Assembly: GCF_002075345.1 (NCBI RefSeq)
Contig: NZ_NAEW01000001.1
Span: 773,850-837,849, forward strand
DNA length: 64,000 nt
DNA from: Citrobacter braakii
GTDB taxonomy: Bacteria; Pseudomonadota; Gammaproteobacteria; Enterobacterales; Enterobacteriaceae
Direction of reading: 5' to 3'
The notes below the pieces were generated by a model, which did no database searches, was not told the DNA's origin, and was given only the letters and a program-made list of their open reading frames with translations. Made by a program: the position numbers and the translations under genes. Of the stretch, positions 8,635-18,876 are shown piece by piece. Numbering within the stretch: position 1 is the stretch's first letter; each line of letters opens with the position of its first letter.

Positions 8635-10020
8635 ATGGCAGCATCAAATGAGAAAAATAATCGTTATCTTTTAACTGACTGGAAACCGGAGAACCCCGCC
8701 TTTTGGGAAAACAAAGGTAAGCATATTGCACGTAGAAACCTCTGGATATCAGTAAGTTGTCTGTTGCTGGCGTTCTGCGTCTGGATGTTGTTCAGCGCCG
8801 TGGCTGTCAATCTGAATAAAATTGGTTTTAATTTCACCACTGACCAACTGTTTTTATTAACGGCATTGCCTTCTCTTTCTGGCGCAATATTGCGCGTTCC
8901 CTACTCCTTTATGGTACCTATATTTGGTGGGCGCCGGTGGACCATTTTTAGCACGATTATTCTGGTTATTCCCTGCGTCTGGCTCGGTTTTGCCGTGCAA
9001 AATAACGCTACTCCGTTTGGCGTATTTATTATCATTGCGCTGATGTGTGGTTTTGCTGGCGCAAACTTTGCCTCCAGCATGGGTAATATCAGCTTTTTCT
9101 TCCCCAAAGCGAAACAAGGCAGCGCATTAGGCGTTAACGGTGGTCTCGGCAACCTTGGCGTCAGCGTGATGCAGTTGATCGCGCCGCTAGTGATCTTTCT
9201 GCCTATCTTTACCTTTTTGGGCGTACAGGGCGTACCGCAAGCCGACGGCTCGTTATTGTCGCTGGCCAATGCCGCATGGATTTGGGTTCCGTTACTGCTG
9301 ATAGCCACCTTAGCAGCAGGCATGGGAATGAACGATATTGCCAGTTCGAAGGCCTCAATTGCTTCCCAGTTGCCGGTCCTCAAGCGTTTTCATCTGTGGT
9401 TATTAAGCCTGCTGTATCTCGCCACCTTCGGTTCATTTATCGGCTTTTCGGCAGGCTTTGCCATGCTGGCGAAAACTCAGTTCCCGGACGTGAATATCCT
9501 GCAACTGGCGTTCTTCGGCCCCTTCATCGGCGCTCTTGCGCGATCGGCAGGTGGGGTGATCTCTGACAAATTCGGCGGTGTGCGCGTCACGTTAATTAAC
9601 TTCATCTTTATGGCGCTGTTTAGCGCCCTGCTGTTTCTCACCCTGCCAGGGTCAGGCGAAGGAAACTTTGTCGCCTTCTACCTGGTGTTTATGGGCTTGT
9701 TCCTGACTGCGGGTCTGGGAAGCGGCTCAACCTTCCAGATGATCGCGGTGATCTTTCGCAAAATCACCATATACCGGGTGAAGCTGCACGGTGGTACTGA
9801 AGAACAGGCCCAACGTGAGGCGGTAACCGATACCGCTGCCGCGCTGGGATTCATCTCTGCTATTGGCGCTGTGGGGGGCTTCTTCATCCCCAAAGCGTTT
9901 GGTTCATCGCTGGCGCTGACCGGATCTCCGGTGGGCGCAATGAAAATATTCCTCGTGTTTTACATCGTCTGCGTGCTGGTGACCTGGCTGGTCTATGGCC
10001 GTAAATCACAAAAAAAATAA
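8635..10020 (+). CDS. narU: Nitrate/nitrite transporter NarU
   Basis: 12-helix MFS protein of the nitrate-nitrite porter family, 461 residues, which moves nitrate in and nitrite out in partnership with nitrate reductase Z. The start at 8635 is chosen because GGAG is 6 nt upstream and NEKNNRYLL...WKPENPAFWENKGKHIARRNL aligns with the N-terminus of E. coli NarU; a longer frame to 8509 lacks support. Signature segments GFAGANFASSMGNISFFFP and GLGSGSTFQMIAVIF are intact. First gene of narUZYWV; a REP element separates it from narZ. The E. coli cluster is driven mainly by RpoS rather than FNR/NarL, and I see no strong FNR box upstream here. Confidence 0.94.
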   Translation: MAASNEKNNRYLLTDWKPENPAFWENKGKHIARRNLWISVSCLLLAFCVWMLFSAVAVNLNKIGFNFTTDQLFLLTALPSLSGAILRVPYSFMVPIFGGRRWTIFSTIILVIPCVWLGFAVQNNATPFGVFIIIALMCGFAGANFASSMGNISFFFPKAKQGSALGVNGGLGNLGVSVMQLIAPLVIFLPIFTFLGVQGVPQADGSLLSLANAAWIWVPLLLIATLAAGMGMNDIASSKASIASQLPVLKRFHLWLLSLLYLATFGSFIGFSAGFAMLAKTQFPDVNILQLAFFGPFIGALARSAGGVISDKFGGVRVTLINFIFMALFSALLFLTLPGSGEGNFVAFYLVFMGLFLTAGLGSGSTFQMIAVIFRKITIYRVKLHGGTEEQAQREAVTDTAAALGFISAIGAVGGFFIPKAFGSSLALTGSPVGAMKIFLVFYIVCVLVTWLVYGRKSQKK

Positions 10021-10052
10021 CAAAATGGATACCGCAGGATCGGACAGTTCGA

Positions 10053-10087
10053 TAGGCCGGATAAGGCGTTAACCGCCATCCGGCCTA
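10053..10087. repeat. REP (PU) element between narU and narZ
   Basis: Imperfect palindrome with arms TAGGCCGGAT/ATCCGGCCTA around AAGGCGTTAACCGCC, the classic enterobacterial REP form. It may stabilise upstream mRNA or damp narU-narZ readthrough. Confidence 0.85.
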
Positions 10088-10133
10088 CCGTTCGATTCAC
10101 CGTCGGCAATATTCTCAAAGCAGGAGTTATGTC

Positions 10134-13100
10134 ATGAGTAAACTGTTCGATCGCTTTCGCTACTTTAAACAAAAGGGCGATACGTTTGCCGATGGGCACG
10201 GGCAAGTGATGCACACCAACCGGGACTGGGAAGACAGCTATCGTCAGCGCTGGCAGTTCGACAAAATTGTGCGTTCTACCCACGGCGTTAACTGTACCGG
10301 CTCATGCAGTTGGAAAATCTACGTCAAAAACGGACTGGTGACCTGGGAAACGCAGCAAACCGACTACCCGCGTACCCGCCCTGACCTGCCAAATCATGAA
10401 CCCCGTGGCTGCCCGCGCGGTGCCAGCTACTCCTGGTATCTTTACAGCGCCAACCGTCTGAAATATCCCCTGGTGCGTAAACGTCTGATCGAACTGTGGC
10501 GCGACGCCCTGTCCCGCCAGCCCGATCCGGTGCTGGCCTGGGAATCCATTATGAACGACCCGCAAAAATGCCAGAGCTACAAGCAGGTACGCGGGCGCGG
10601 TGGTTTTATCCGTTCCAACTGGAAAGAGCTTAATCAGCTCATTGCTGCCGCCAACGTCTGGACGGTGAAAACCTATGGCCCGGATCGCGTGGCCGGGTTC
10701 TCCCCGATCCCTGCTATGTCGATGGTCTCCTATGCCGCAGGCACACGTTATCTTTCGCTACTGGGCGGAACCTGCCTGAGCTTCTATGACTGGTACTGCG
10801 ACTTACCGCCTGCATCACCGATGACCTGGGGCGAACAGACCGATGTTCCAGAATCCGCCGACTGGTATAACTCCAGCTACATCATCGCCTGGGGGTCAAA
10901 CGTGCCGCAGACCCGTACCCCGGATGCGCACTTTTTTACTGAAGTACGCTACAAAGGCACCAAGACGATTGCCATTACGCCGGATTACTCGGAAGTCGCC
11001 AAACTGTGCGACCAGTGGCTGGCCCCCAAGCAAGGGACAGACAGCGCGTTGGCGATGGCGATGGGCCACGTGATTCTGAAAGAATTCCACCTCGACAATC
11101 CAAGCGATTACTTCATCAATTACTGTCGTCGCTATACCGATATGCCGATGCTGGTTTTGCTGGATGCCCGGGAAGATGGCAGCTACGTTCCAGGGCGCAT
11201 GATGCGCGCCTCAGACCTTGTCGATGGTCTGGGCGAAAGTAACAATCCGGAGTGGAAAACCGTGGCCTTTAACACTGCTGGCGAACTGGTGGTCCCGAAC
11301 GGGTCTATCGGTTTTCGCTGGGGCGAGAAAGGTAAATGGAACCTGGAGCCACTGGCGGCTGGCGCTGAAACAGAACTTTCCCTCTCGCTGCTCGGTCAGC
11401 ATGATGAAGTGACTGGCGTGGCATTCCCCTACTTCGGCGGTAACGAAAACCCACATTTTCGCAGCGTGAAACAGGAACCCGTGCTGATTCGTCAACTGCC
11501 GGTAAAACATCTTACCCTCGCCGATGGCAGCCGTTGCCCGGTGGTGAGCGTCTATGATCTGGTGCTGGCGAATTACGGCCTCGACCGCGGTCTGGATGAC
11601 GCTCATAGCGCGCAAGATTACAGCGAAATGAAAGCCTACACCCCGGCCTGGGGAGAGCAAATTACCGGTGTCCCTCGTCGTCATATCGAACAAATCGCCC
11701 GTGAGTTTGCCGATACGGCGCACAAAACCCATGGCCGTTCGATGATTATCCTCGGGGCTGGCGTCAACCACTGGTATCACATGGATATGAACTACCGTGG
11801 AATGATTAACATCCTCGTGTTCTGCGGTTGTGTGGGACAAAGCGGCGGCGGCTGGGCGCACTATGTGGGTCAGGAGAAACTGCGTCCGCAAACCGGTTGG
11901 TTGCCGCTGGCCTTTGCGCTGGACTGGAACCGCCCGCCGCGTCAGATGAACAGCACCTCGTTTTTCTACAATCACTCCAGCCAGTGGCGTTATGAAAAAC
12001 TCACCGCTCAGGAACTCCTCTCTCCGCTGGCTGACGCGTCGAAGTTTAGCGGACATTTGATCGACTTTAACGTGCGGGCAGAAAGAATGGGCTGGCTGCC
12101 GTCCGCGCCGCAGCTCAACCTCAACCCTCTGACCGTCAAAGCAAAGGCAGAACAAGCGGGAGTGTCGCCTGCGCAATACACTGCACAGGCGCTGAAATCG
12201 GGTGAAATTCGTTTTGCCTGCGAGCAGCCGGATAGTGGTAACAACCATCCGCGTAATCTCTTCGTCTGGCGCTCTAACCTGCTCGGCTCCTCCGGTAAAG
12301 GGCATGAATACATGCTCAAGTATCTGCTGGGTACCGAAAGCGGGATCCAGGGGGAAGCGCTCGGTTCAAGCGAAGGTATTAAACCTGAAGAGGTGGAATG
12401 GCAGTCCGCGGCGATAGAGGGCAAGCTTGATCTGCTGGTAACGCTCGATTTCCGTATGTCGAGTACCTGCCTGTTCTCCGATGTCGTTTTGCCGACCGCC
12501 ACCTGGTATGAAAAAGACGATATGAACACCTCGGATATGCATCCGTTTATTCACCCGCTGTCGGCGGCGGTCGATCCTGCGTGGGAATCGAAGAGCGACT
12601 GGGAAATTTATAAAGGCATCGCCAAAGTCTTCTCTGAGGTTTGCGTCGGGCACCTTGGGCAAGAAACGGATGTGGTATTACAACCGCTGCAACACGACTC
12701 CCCGGCAGAGCTGGCGCAGCCGTTTGACATTCAGGACTGGCGTAAAGGCGAATGCGATCTCCTCCCGGGGAAAACGGCGCCCAATATTGCCGTCGTGGAA
12801 CGTGACTATCCCGCCACCTACGAACGCTTCACTTCGCTTGGTCCGCTAATGGACAAGCTCGGTAACGGCGGGAAAGGTATTACGTGGAATACCCAGGCGG
12901 AGGTCGATTTCCTCGGCAAGCTTAACTACACCAAACGCGAAGGTCCGGCGAAAGGCCGACCACTGATAGACACCGCGCTGGACGCGTCTGAGGTGATCCT
13001 CGCCCTCGCACCGGAAACGAACGGTCAGGTGGCGGTGAAAGCCTGGGAAGCGCTGGGAGCGATGACCGGACGCGAGCATACGCATCTGGCGTTGAACAAA

Positions 13101-13874
13101 GAAGACGAGAAAATCCGTTTTCGCGATATTCAGGCGCAGCCGCGCAAAATCATCTCCAGCCCCACCTGGTCCGGGCTGGAAAGTGAACATGTCTCCTATA
13201 ACGCAGGCTATACCAACGTCCACGAGCTGATCCCGTGGCGAACCCTGTCCGGTCGCCAACAGTTGTACCAGGATCACGCGTGGATGCGAGCGTTTGGTGA
13301 AAGTCTGGTGGCATATCGTCCGCCTATCGATACCCGTAGCGTCAGCAATATGCGCGAAGTTCCGCCTAACGGCTTCCCGGAAAAAGCGCTCAACTTCCTG
13401 ACTCCGCATCAGAAATGGGGGATCCACTCTACCTACAGCGAAAACCTGCTGATGCTGACGCTGTCGCGCGGCGGCCCCATTGTCTGGATCAGTGAGACCG
13501 ATGCTAAAGAGCTGGGCATTGAGGATAACGACTGGATTGAAGCCTTTAACGCCAACGGCGCGCTCACCGCGCGGGCTGTGGTGAGTCAGCGCGTGCCGCC
13601 GGGAATGACCATGATGTATCACGCTCAGGAGCGAATCATGAATATCCCTGGCTCGGAAGTCACCGGTATGCGCGGCGGGATCCATAACTCAGTCACCCGC
13701 GTCTGCCCGAAACCCACGCACATGATCGGCGGCTATGCGCAACTGGCATACAGCTTCAACTATTACGGCACAGTCGGCTCTAACCGCGATGAGTTCATCA
13801 TGATTAGAAAAATGAAAAATATTAACTGGCTGGATGATGAAGGTCGCGATCAGGTACAGGAGGCGAAAAAATGA
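10134..13874 (+). CDS. narZ: Respiratory nitrate reductase Z, alpha subunit
   Basis: Molybdenum bis-MGD catalytic subunit, 1246 residues, reducing nitrate to nitrite on the cytoplasmic side. FS0 cluster ligands are visible as His50, Cys54, Cys58 (HGVNCTGSC) and Cys93 (RGCPRG). The molybdenum-ligand Asp is in FYDWYCDLPP (about residue 223). The dinucleotide-binding C-terminal domain (VCPKPTHMIGGYAQLAYSFNYYG) is intact. Length equals E. coli NarZ. The start has GGAG 8 nt upstream. It overlaps narY by 4 nt (ATGA), implying translational coupling. Confidence 0.97.
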   Translation: MSKLFDRFRYFKQKGDTFADGHGQVMHTNRDWEDSYRQRWQFDKIVRSTHGVNCTGSCSWKIYVKNGLVTWETQQTDYPRTRPDLPNHEPRGCPRGASYSWYLYSANRLKYPLVRKRLIELWRDALSRQPDPVLAWESIMNDPQKCQSYKQVRGRGGFIRSNWKELNQLIAAANVWTVKTYGPDRVAGFSPIPAMSMVSYAAGTRYLSLLGGTCLSFYDWYCDLPPASPMTWGEQTDVPESADWYNSSYIIAWGSNVPQTRTPDAHFFTEVRYKGTKTIAITPDYSEVAKLCDQWLAPKQGTDSALAMAMGHVILKEFHLDNPSDYFINYCRRYTDMPMLVLLDAREDGSYVPGRMMRASDLVDGLGESNNPEWKTVAFNTAGELVVPNGSIGFRWGEKGKWNLEPLAAGAETELSLSLLGQHDEVTGVAFPYFGGNENPHFRSVKQEPVLIRQLPVKHLTLADGSRCPVVSVYDLVLANYGLDRGLDDAHSAQDYSEMKAYTPAWGEQITGVPRRHIEQIAREFADTAHKTHGRSMIILGAGVNHWYHMDMNYRGMINILVFCGCVGQSGGGWAHYVGQEKLRPQTGWLPLAFALDWNRPPRQMNSTSFFYNHSSQWRYEKLTAQELLSPLADASKFSGHLIDFNVRAERMGWLPSAPQLNLNPLTVKAKAEQAGVSPAQYTAQALKSGEIRFACEQPDSGNNHPRNLFVWRSNLLGSSGKGHEYMLKYLLGTESGIQGEALGSSEGIKPEEVEWQSAAIEGKLDLLVTLDFRMSSTCLFSDVVLPTATWYEKDDMNTSDMHPFIHPLSAAVDPAWESKSDWEIYKGIAKVFSEVCVGHLGQETDVVLQPLQHDSPAELAQPFDIQDWRKGECDLLPGKTAPNIAVVERDYPATYERFTSLGPLMDKLGNGGKGITWNTQAEVDFLGKLNYTKREGPAKGRPLIDTALDASEVILALAPETNGQVAVKAWEALGAMTGREHTHLALNKEDEKIRFRDIQAQPRKIISSPTWSGLESEHVSYNAGYTNVHELIPWRTLSGRQQLYQDHAWMRAFGESLVAYRPPIDTRSVSNMREVPPNGFPEKALNFLTPHQKWGIHSTYSENLLMLTLSRGGPIVWISETDAKELGIEDNDWIEAFNANGALTARAVVSQRVPPGMTMMYHAQERIMNIPGSEVTGMRGGIHNSVTRVCPKPTHMIGGYAQLAYSFNYYGTVGSNRDEFIMIRKMKNINWLDDEGRDQVQEAKK

Positions 13875-15415
13875 AAATACGCTCACAGGTAGGCATGGTT
13901 CTTAATCTGGATAAGTGCATCGGCTGCCACACCTGCTCCGTCACCTGTAAAAACGTCTGGACCGGACGTGAAGGGATGGAATATGCGTGGTTTAACAACG
14001 TTGAGACCAAGCCAGGCATTGGCTATCCGAAAAACTGGGAAGATCAGGAAGAGTGGCAAGGCGGCTGGGTTCGCGATGTTAACGGGAAGATAAGGCCGCG
14101 CCTGGGCGGCAAGATGGGCGTTATCACCAAAATTTTTGCTAACCCGGTGATCCCGCAAATCGATGATTATTACGAACCCTTTACCTACGATTATCAGCAT
14201 CTGCATAGCGCGCCGGAAAGCAAGAATCAGCCCACCGCACGTCCGCGTTCGCTGATAGATGGCAAACGGATGGACAAGATTATCTGGGGTCCTAACTGGG
14301 AAGAGTTGCTCGGCGGTGAGTTCTCAAAACGTGCCCGCGACCGTAACTTTGAGAAAATGCAAAAGGAGATGTACGGGCAATTCGAAAACACCTTCATGAT
14401 GTATTTACCGCGCTTGTGCGAACACTGCCTGAACCCTAGCTGTGTCGCCACCTGCCCGAGCGGTGCCATCTATAAGCGTGAAGAAGACGGCATCGTGTTG
14501 ATCGACCAGGATAAATGTCGCGGCTGGCGCTTGTGCATCAGCGGTTGTCCGTACAAAAAAATCTACTTTAACTGGAAGAGCGGTAAATCAGAGAAGTGCA
14601 TTTTCTGCTACCCGCGTATTGAGTCCGGCCAGCCGACGGTATGTTCGGAAACCTGCGTGGGACGCATCCGCTATCTTGGCGTATTGCTGTATGACGCCGA
14701 CCGCATCGAAGAAGCTGCCAGCACCGAGCATGAGACCGATCTCTACGAGCGTCAGTGCGATGTGTTCCTCAATCCACACGACCCGGCGGTCATTGAAGAG
14801 GCATTAAAACAAGGTATTCCGCACAACGTCATCGAAGCGGCCCAACGTTCGCCCGTTTACAAGATGGCGATGGACTGGAAGCTGGCGCTGCCGCTGCACC
14901 CGGAATACCGCACCCTGCCGATGGTCTGGTATGTACCGCCGTTGTCGCCGATTCAGTCGGTCGCTGACGCGGGGGGACTGCCGCACAATGGCAACATTCT
15001 GCCAGCGGTTGAATCACTGCGAATTCCGGTTCAGTACCTTGCCAACATGCTTAGCGCGGGCGATACCGGTCCGGTGCTGCGCGCGCTAAAACGAATGATG
15101 GCCATGCGCCATTATATGCGTTCGCAAACCGTAGAAGGCGTTACGGACACCCGCGCGATTGAGGAAGTGGGTCTGACCGTTGAGCAGGTTGAAGAGATGT
15201 ATCGCTATCTGGCCATCGCCAACTATGAAGACCGCTTCGTGATCCCGACCAGCCACCGTGAAATGGCGCGTGATGCGTTCCCGGAGAAAAACGGTTGCGG
15301 ATTTACCTTTGGCGACGGCTGCCATGGTTCAGATACCAAATTCAACCTGTTTAACAGCAGTCGTATTGACGCCATCGACATCACCGAAGTGCGTGATAAA
15401 GCGGAGGGTGAATAA
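13871..15415 (+). CDS. narY: Respiratory nitrate reductase Z, beta subunit
   Basis: Four-cluster iron-sulfur protein, 514 residues, carrying electrons from NarV to NarZ. Cysteine groups are CIGCHTCSVTCKNVW (about residues 16-30), CEHCLNPSCVATCPSG (about 184-199), CRGWRLCISGCPYKK (about 217-231) and CIFCYPR...CSETCVGR. The Trp in the third group in place of Cys gives the [3Fe-4S] cluster typical of NarH/NarY. Start and stop overlap the neighbours by 4 nt and 1 nt. Confidence 0.97.
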   Translation: MKIRSQVGMVLNLDKCIGCHTCSVTCKNVWTGREGMEYAWFNNVETKPGIGYPKNWEDQEEWQGGWVRDVNGKIRPRLGGKMGVITKIFANPVIPQIDDYYEPFTYDYQHLHSAPESKNQPTARPRSLIDGKRMDKIIWGPNWEELLGGEFSKRARDRNFEKMQKEMYGQFENTFMMYLPRLCEHCLNPSCVATCPSGAIYKREEDGIVLIDQDKCRGWRLCISGCPYKKIYFNWKSGKSEKCIFCYPRIESGQPTVCSETCVGRIRYLGVLLYDADRIEEAASTEHETDLYERQCDVFLNPHDPAVIEEALKQGIPHNVIEAAQRSPVYKMAMDWKLALPLHPEYRTLPMVWYVPPLSPIQSVADAGGLPHNGNILPAVESLRIPVQYLANMLSAGDTGPVLRALKRMMAMRHYMRSQTVEGVTDTRAIEEVGLTVEQVEEMYRYLAIANYEDRFVIPTSHREMARDAFPEKNGCGFTFGDGCHGSDTKFNLFNSSRIDAIDITEVRDKAEGE

Positions 15416-16110
15416 TGCAAATCCTGAAGGTTATCGGCCTGCTGATGGAATATCCCGACGAGTTGCTGTGGGAGTGTAAAGACGAGGCGCTGGCGCTTGT
15501 GGCCAGCGATGCCCCAATGCTTACCGAATTTAGCCTAGGGCTGCTCAATGCGCCATTACTGGATAAACAAGCCGAATGGTGTGAGATATTTGACCGGGGT
15601 CGGGCCACCTCTCTGCTGCTGTTTGAGCACGTGCACGCCGAGTCTCGCGATCGGGGCCAGGCGATGGTTGATCTGTTGGCGCAGTACGAAAAGGTCGGAC
15701 TGCAGCTCGACTGCCGCGAACTGCCGGATCATCTGCCGCTGTATCTGGAGTACTTAAGCGTGTTGCCGGAAGCGGAGGCCAAAGAAGGATTGCAGAACGT
15801 CGCACCGATTCTGGCGCTGCTGGGGGGGCGTTTGAAACAGCGTGATACGCCGTGGTATCAACTGTTTGACGCCCTGCTACTGCTTGCCGGAAGCCCTCTT
15901 TCAAGTGACAGTGTCACTAAACAAGTTGGCACGGAAACCCGCGACGATACCCGACAGGCGCTGGATGCCGTCTGGGAAGAGGAACAGGTGAAGTTTATCG
16001 AGGATAACGCCACCGCCTGTGACAGTTCACCGTTACAAAACTATCAACGACGCTTTAGCCAGGACGTGGCACCTCAGTATGTCGACGTCAGCGCGGGAGG
16101 CCCGAAATGA
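15415..16110 (+). CDS. narW: Nitrate reductase Z assembly chaperone
   Basis: NarJ-family chaperone of 231 residues that inserts the molybdenum cofactor and iron-sulfur clusters into NarZ before membrane attachment. It is not part of the final enzyme. The all-helical acidic sequence ([20 protein letters not shown]) is typical. Its ATG shares a base with the narY stop codon (TAATG). Confidence 0.93.
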   Translation: MQILKVIGLLMEYPDELLWECKDEALALVASDAPMLTEFSLGLLNAPLLDKQAEWCEIFDRGRATSLLLFEHVHAESRDRGQAMVDLLAQYEKVGLQLDCRELPDHLPLYLEYLSVLPEAEAKEGLQNVAPILALLGGRLKQRDTPWYQLFDALLLLAGSPLSSDSVTKQVGTETRDDTRQALDAVWEEEQVKFIEDNATACDSSPLQNYQRRFSQDVAPQYVDVSAGGPK

Positions 16111-16787
16111 TACAGTACCTGAACGTCTTTTTTTACGATATCTACCCGTACCTCTGTGGCACGGTGTTTATCCTCGGCAGTTGGCTACGCTATGACTACG
16201 GGCAATACACCTGGCGAGCCTCTTCCAGCCAGATGCTGGACAAACGCGGCATGGTGTTATGGTCAAACCTGTTCCACATCGGCATTCTGGGGATCTTTTT
16301 CGGGCACCTGTTTGGCATGTTAACCCCGCACTGGATGTATGCCTGGTTCCTGCCGATTGCGGTGAAGCAGCAGATGGCGATGATCGCCGGTGGGCTCTGT
16401 GGCGTGCTGACGCTGGTCGGTGGCGCTGGCTTGCTGGTACGTCGTTTGACCAATCCGCGCATTCGTGCAACCTCCTCCACTGCCGATATCCTGATCCTCT
16501 GCGTTCTGCTGATTCAGTGTATCCTCGGCTTAACCACCATCCCATTCTCTGCGCAGCATCCTGACGGCAGTGAAATGCTGAAACTGGTAGGTTGGGCGCA
16601 GTCGGTGGTGACTTTCCAGGGCGGCGCGTCTGCGCATCTGGATGGCGTGGCGTTGATTTTCCGTGTGCACCTGGTTTTGGGGATGACTATCTTCCTGCTG
16701 TTCCCGTTCACACGCCTGGTTCACGTGTGGAGCGCGCCGTTTGAGTACTTTACCCGCCGCTATCAAATAGTGCGTTCACGCCGATAA
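16107..16787 (+). CDS. narV: Respiratory nitrate reductase Z, gamma subunit (cytochrome b)
   Basis: Five-helix di-heme membrane anchor, 226 residues, which oxidises quinol and passes electrons to NarY. Histidines in [18 protein letters not shown] and in [24 protein letters not shown] are the expected heme ligands. It ends the operon; a REP pair follows. The start overlaps narW by 4 nt. Confidence 0.95.
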   Translation: MIQYLNVFFYDIYPYLCGTVFILGSWLRYDYGQYTWRASSSQMLDKRGMVLWSNLFHIGILGIFFGHLFGMLTPHWMYAWFLPIAVKQQMAMIAGGLCGVLTLVGGAGLLVRRLTNPRIRATSSTADILILCVLLIQCILGLTTIPFSAQHPDGSEMLKLVGWAQSVVTFQGGASAHLDGVALIFRVHLVLGMTIFLLFPFTRLVHVWSAPFEYFTRRYQIVRSRR

Positions 16788-16816
16788 ATTCGCATTGAAA
16801 TGTCGGGTGACGACAC

Positions 16817-16880
16817 GCCTTATCCGGCCTACAACCAGGTACCGTGGGCCGGATAAGATAGCGATCATCGCCATCCGGTA
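16817..16880. repeat. REP/BIME after narV
   Basis: GCCTTATCCGGCC (16817-16829) and GGCCGGATAAG (16847-16857) face each other. A second partial REP (CGCCATCCGG) lies at about 16869-16878. This is a bacterial interspersed mosaic element at the 3' end of the nar operon. Confidence 0.8.
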
Positions 16881-16922
16881 TTTTGCACGTTATGATGCTT
16901 CTCCATTCCAGGGAGAACGTTA

Positions 16923-17816
16923 ATGAAACCACAGGTTTACCACGTCGATGCCTTTACCTCGGTACCCTTTCGCGGCAATTCAGCAGGCGTGGTTTTGCAT
17001 GCTGACGGACTGAGCGAAGCGCAGATGCAACTCATTGCTCGCGAGCTGCGTCATTCGGAAACCGCTTTCCTGCTGACCAGCGACGACAGCGATGTTCGCA
17101 TCCGCTATTTCACGCCGACGGTCGAAGTTCCTATCTGTGGGCATGCTACCGTCGCTGCACATTATGTGCGGGCAAACGTGCTTGGTTTGGGCAACAGTAC
17201 AGTCTGGCAAACCTCGCTGGCTAGTCGTCATCGGGTGGATATCGAAGCTACCGGGAATGACTATCGTATTAGCCTTGAGCAAGGCGTACCCGGATTTGAA
17301 CCTCCGCTGGAAGGGGCTATTCGTGGTGCGATTATCGATGCCCTACACCTGAGCGAAGACGATATGCTGGCAGGCTTGCCGATTCAGGTTGCTACCACCG
17401 GGCATTCGAAAGTGATGATTCCGCTCAAGCCCGAGGTGGACCTCGACGCCCTTTCCCCTGATTTGCAGGCTCTGACAGCCATCAGCCAACAAATTGGCTG
17501 TAACGGCTTCTTTCCTTTTCAAATCCGCCCGGGCGAAAACGCCACCGATGGCCGCATGTTTTCGCCTGCAATTGGGATTGTGGAAGACCCGGTTACCGGC
17601 AATGCCAACGGTCCAATGGGCGCGTGGTTGGTTCACCATGGGCTGATGGCGCATGATGGGAAAACGTTACGTGTTCAGGGACATCAGGGCCGTGCGCTCG
17701 GGCGCGACGGTATTGTTGATGTGACGGTGACTATCCGTGATAACCAGCCAGAAAAAGTCACCATTACCGGTTCGGCGGTGATCCTGTTTCACGCAGAATG
17801 GACGATAGATTTTTAA
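16923..17816 (+). CDS. yddE: PhzF-family isomerase YddE
   Basis: 297-residue protein of the PhzF/diaminopimelate-epimerase fold; the reaction is unknown. PhzF-type motifs present are GNSAGVV near residue 19, the acid/base glutamate region HSETAFL, PICGHATVAA, and EDPVTGNANGPMG near 222-234. Sequence and length match E. coli YddE. Good ribosome site (GGGAGAA). It is a single-gene unit flanked by REP elements, which gives no clue to a partner. Confidence 0.9.
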   Translation: MKPQVYHVDAFTSVPFRGNSAGVVLHADGLSEAQMQLIARELRHSETAFLLTSDDSDVRIRYFTPTVEVPICGHATVAAHYVRANVLGLGNSTVWQTSLASRHRVDIEATGNDYRISLEQGVPGFEPPLEGAIRGAIIDALHLSEDDMLAGLPIQVATTGHSKVMIPLKPEVDLDALSPDLQALTAISQQIGCNGFFPFQIRPGENATDGRMFSPAIGIVEDPVTGNANGPMGAWLVHHGLMAHDGKTLRVQGHQGRALGRDGIVDVTVTIRDNQPEKVTITGSAVILFHAEWTIDF

Positions 17817-17828
17817 TTGTTCCCGGAG

Positions 17829-17857
17829 GCCGGATAAGGCGATTACGCCAATCCGGC
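17829..17857. repeat. REP element between yddE and nhoA
   Basis: GCCGGATAAGGCGATTACGC followed by CAATCCGGC forms a standard REP hairpin between two convergent genes. Confidence 0.8.
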
Positions 17858-17873
17858 ACTAATCCCGATGCCC

Positions 17874-18719
17874 CTATTTCCCCGCGTCCGGATGCGTATC
17901 AAACGCCGCCATTACCGTCGCCAGCTCATCCTGGGTAAAGCCATGCTTCACGTCATCCACGCCCAGGCCAAACCGCTCCTGCAACAAAGCATACAGACTG
18001 GCGACGTCAGGTAGATTAATCTGTTCTACCGCGTGTCCATCCTGATAATGGGTGAAATGAAAATTGGTTAACGTTAATTTCCCGCCGTCAGGCAGATGAC
18101 GACACATCAGCAAATGATGGCGAAAATGTGATTGCGGCCAGTGAGCGGACCAGAAGTTGCCTATCAGATAATCGCTCTGATGCTGTACGACCAGGTCGAA
18201 ACGGTACATTGATTGCCAGTGTTCGTGATGACAGAACTGTAGGATCCAGTCTTCACCTTCCTGAATCAGCCGATATTCGCCGTGTGGTGTCTTCTGCTCA
18301 ACATTCGCCTGCAGACGAATCGGCGCCGTCAGCGTTTGCCCGCCGAAGCCAACGTCGGCGATCCACTGCTCTCCCTGCAACTCAACCAGCAACAGACGAT
18401 GCGTGCGTGGTGGCAGGCTTGACGGGTTCGCCAGTACCACTCGTCCGAGCAGACTGCGTACGGTAAAACCGATTTCGCGTAGCGCTCGCTCAAATACTCC
18501 GTTCTGTTCAAAACAATAGCCGCCGCGACGCGCCGTCACCAGCTTCTCCTCCAATGACAAATCGTCAAGCTGCATCTCTCTTGGAAGCAATACATCCAGG
18601 TTTTCAAAAGGTATGGCGGCGTTGTGCAGTAAATGTAGCGCCCGTAAGGTTTCAATGTTGACCCTGGCCAAATCTGACCAGCCAATACGGGCAAAATAAG
18701 CGGTTAAAAAAGGCGTCAT
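17874..18719 (-). CDS. nhoA: Arylamine N-acetyltransferase (N-hydroxyarylamine O-acetyltransferase)
   Basis: 281-residue NAT enzyme that transfers acetyl from acetyl-CoA to arylamines and N-hydroxyarylamines. The catalytic triad falls at the family positions: Cys69 (RRGGYCFEQNG), His107 (PPRTHRLLL) and Asp122 (WIADVGFGG). In Salmonella this enzyme activates nitroarenes to mutagens. It is transcribed convergently with yddE and divergently from yddH. Confidence 0.95.
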   Translation of the reverse strand: MTPFLTAYFARIGWSDLARVNIETLRALHLLHNAAIPFENLDVLLPREMQLDDLSLEEKLVTARRGGYCFEQNGVFERALREIGFTVRSLLGRVVLANPSSLPPRTHRLLLVELQGEQWIADVGFGGQTLTAPIRLQANVEQKTPHGEYRLIQEGEDWILQFCHHEHWQSMYRFDLVVQHQSDYLIGNFWSAHWPQSHFRHHLLMCRHLPDGGKLTLTNFHFTHYQDGHAVEQINLPDVASLYALLQERFGLGVDDVKHGFTQDELATVMAAFDTHPDAGK

Positions 18720-18876
18720 ACGGAGTTCCTGTTCGATTAATGCAGTACTTATAGCGCATTTTTAATTTTGCGCCGTCGATTTTGTGCGTTGTTCCTCCAG
18801 ACGAGGCGACAAAATCGCTAATACCGTTAATATCTATGTTTATTGTGGTGTGTTATCTCTCAGCCAAGGAGCATCC

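Noticed and set aside
11211..12305. Antisense frame of 364 codons opposite narZ
   Set aside because: narZ is complete and conserved on the other strand; composition is that of a reverse-strand shadow.
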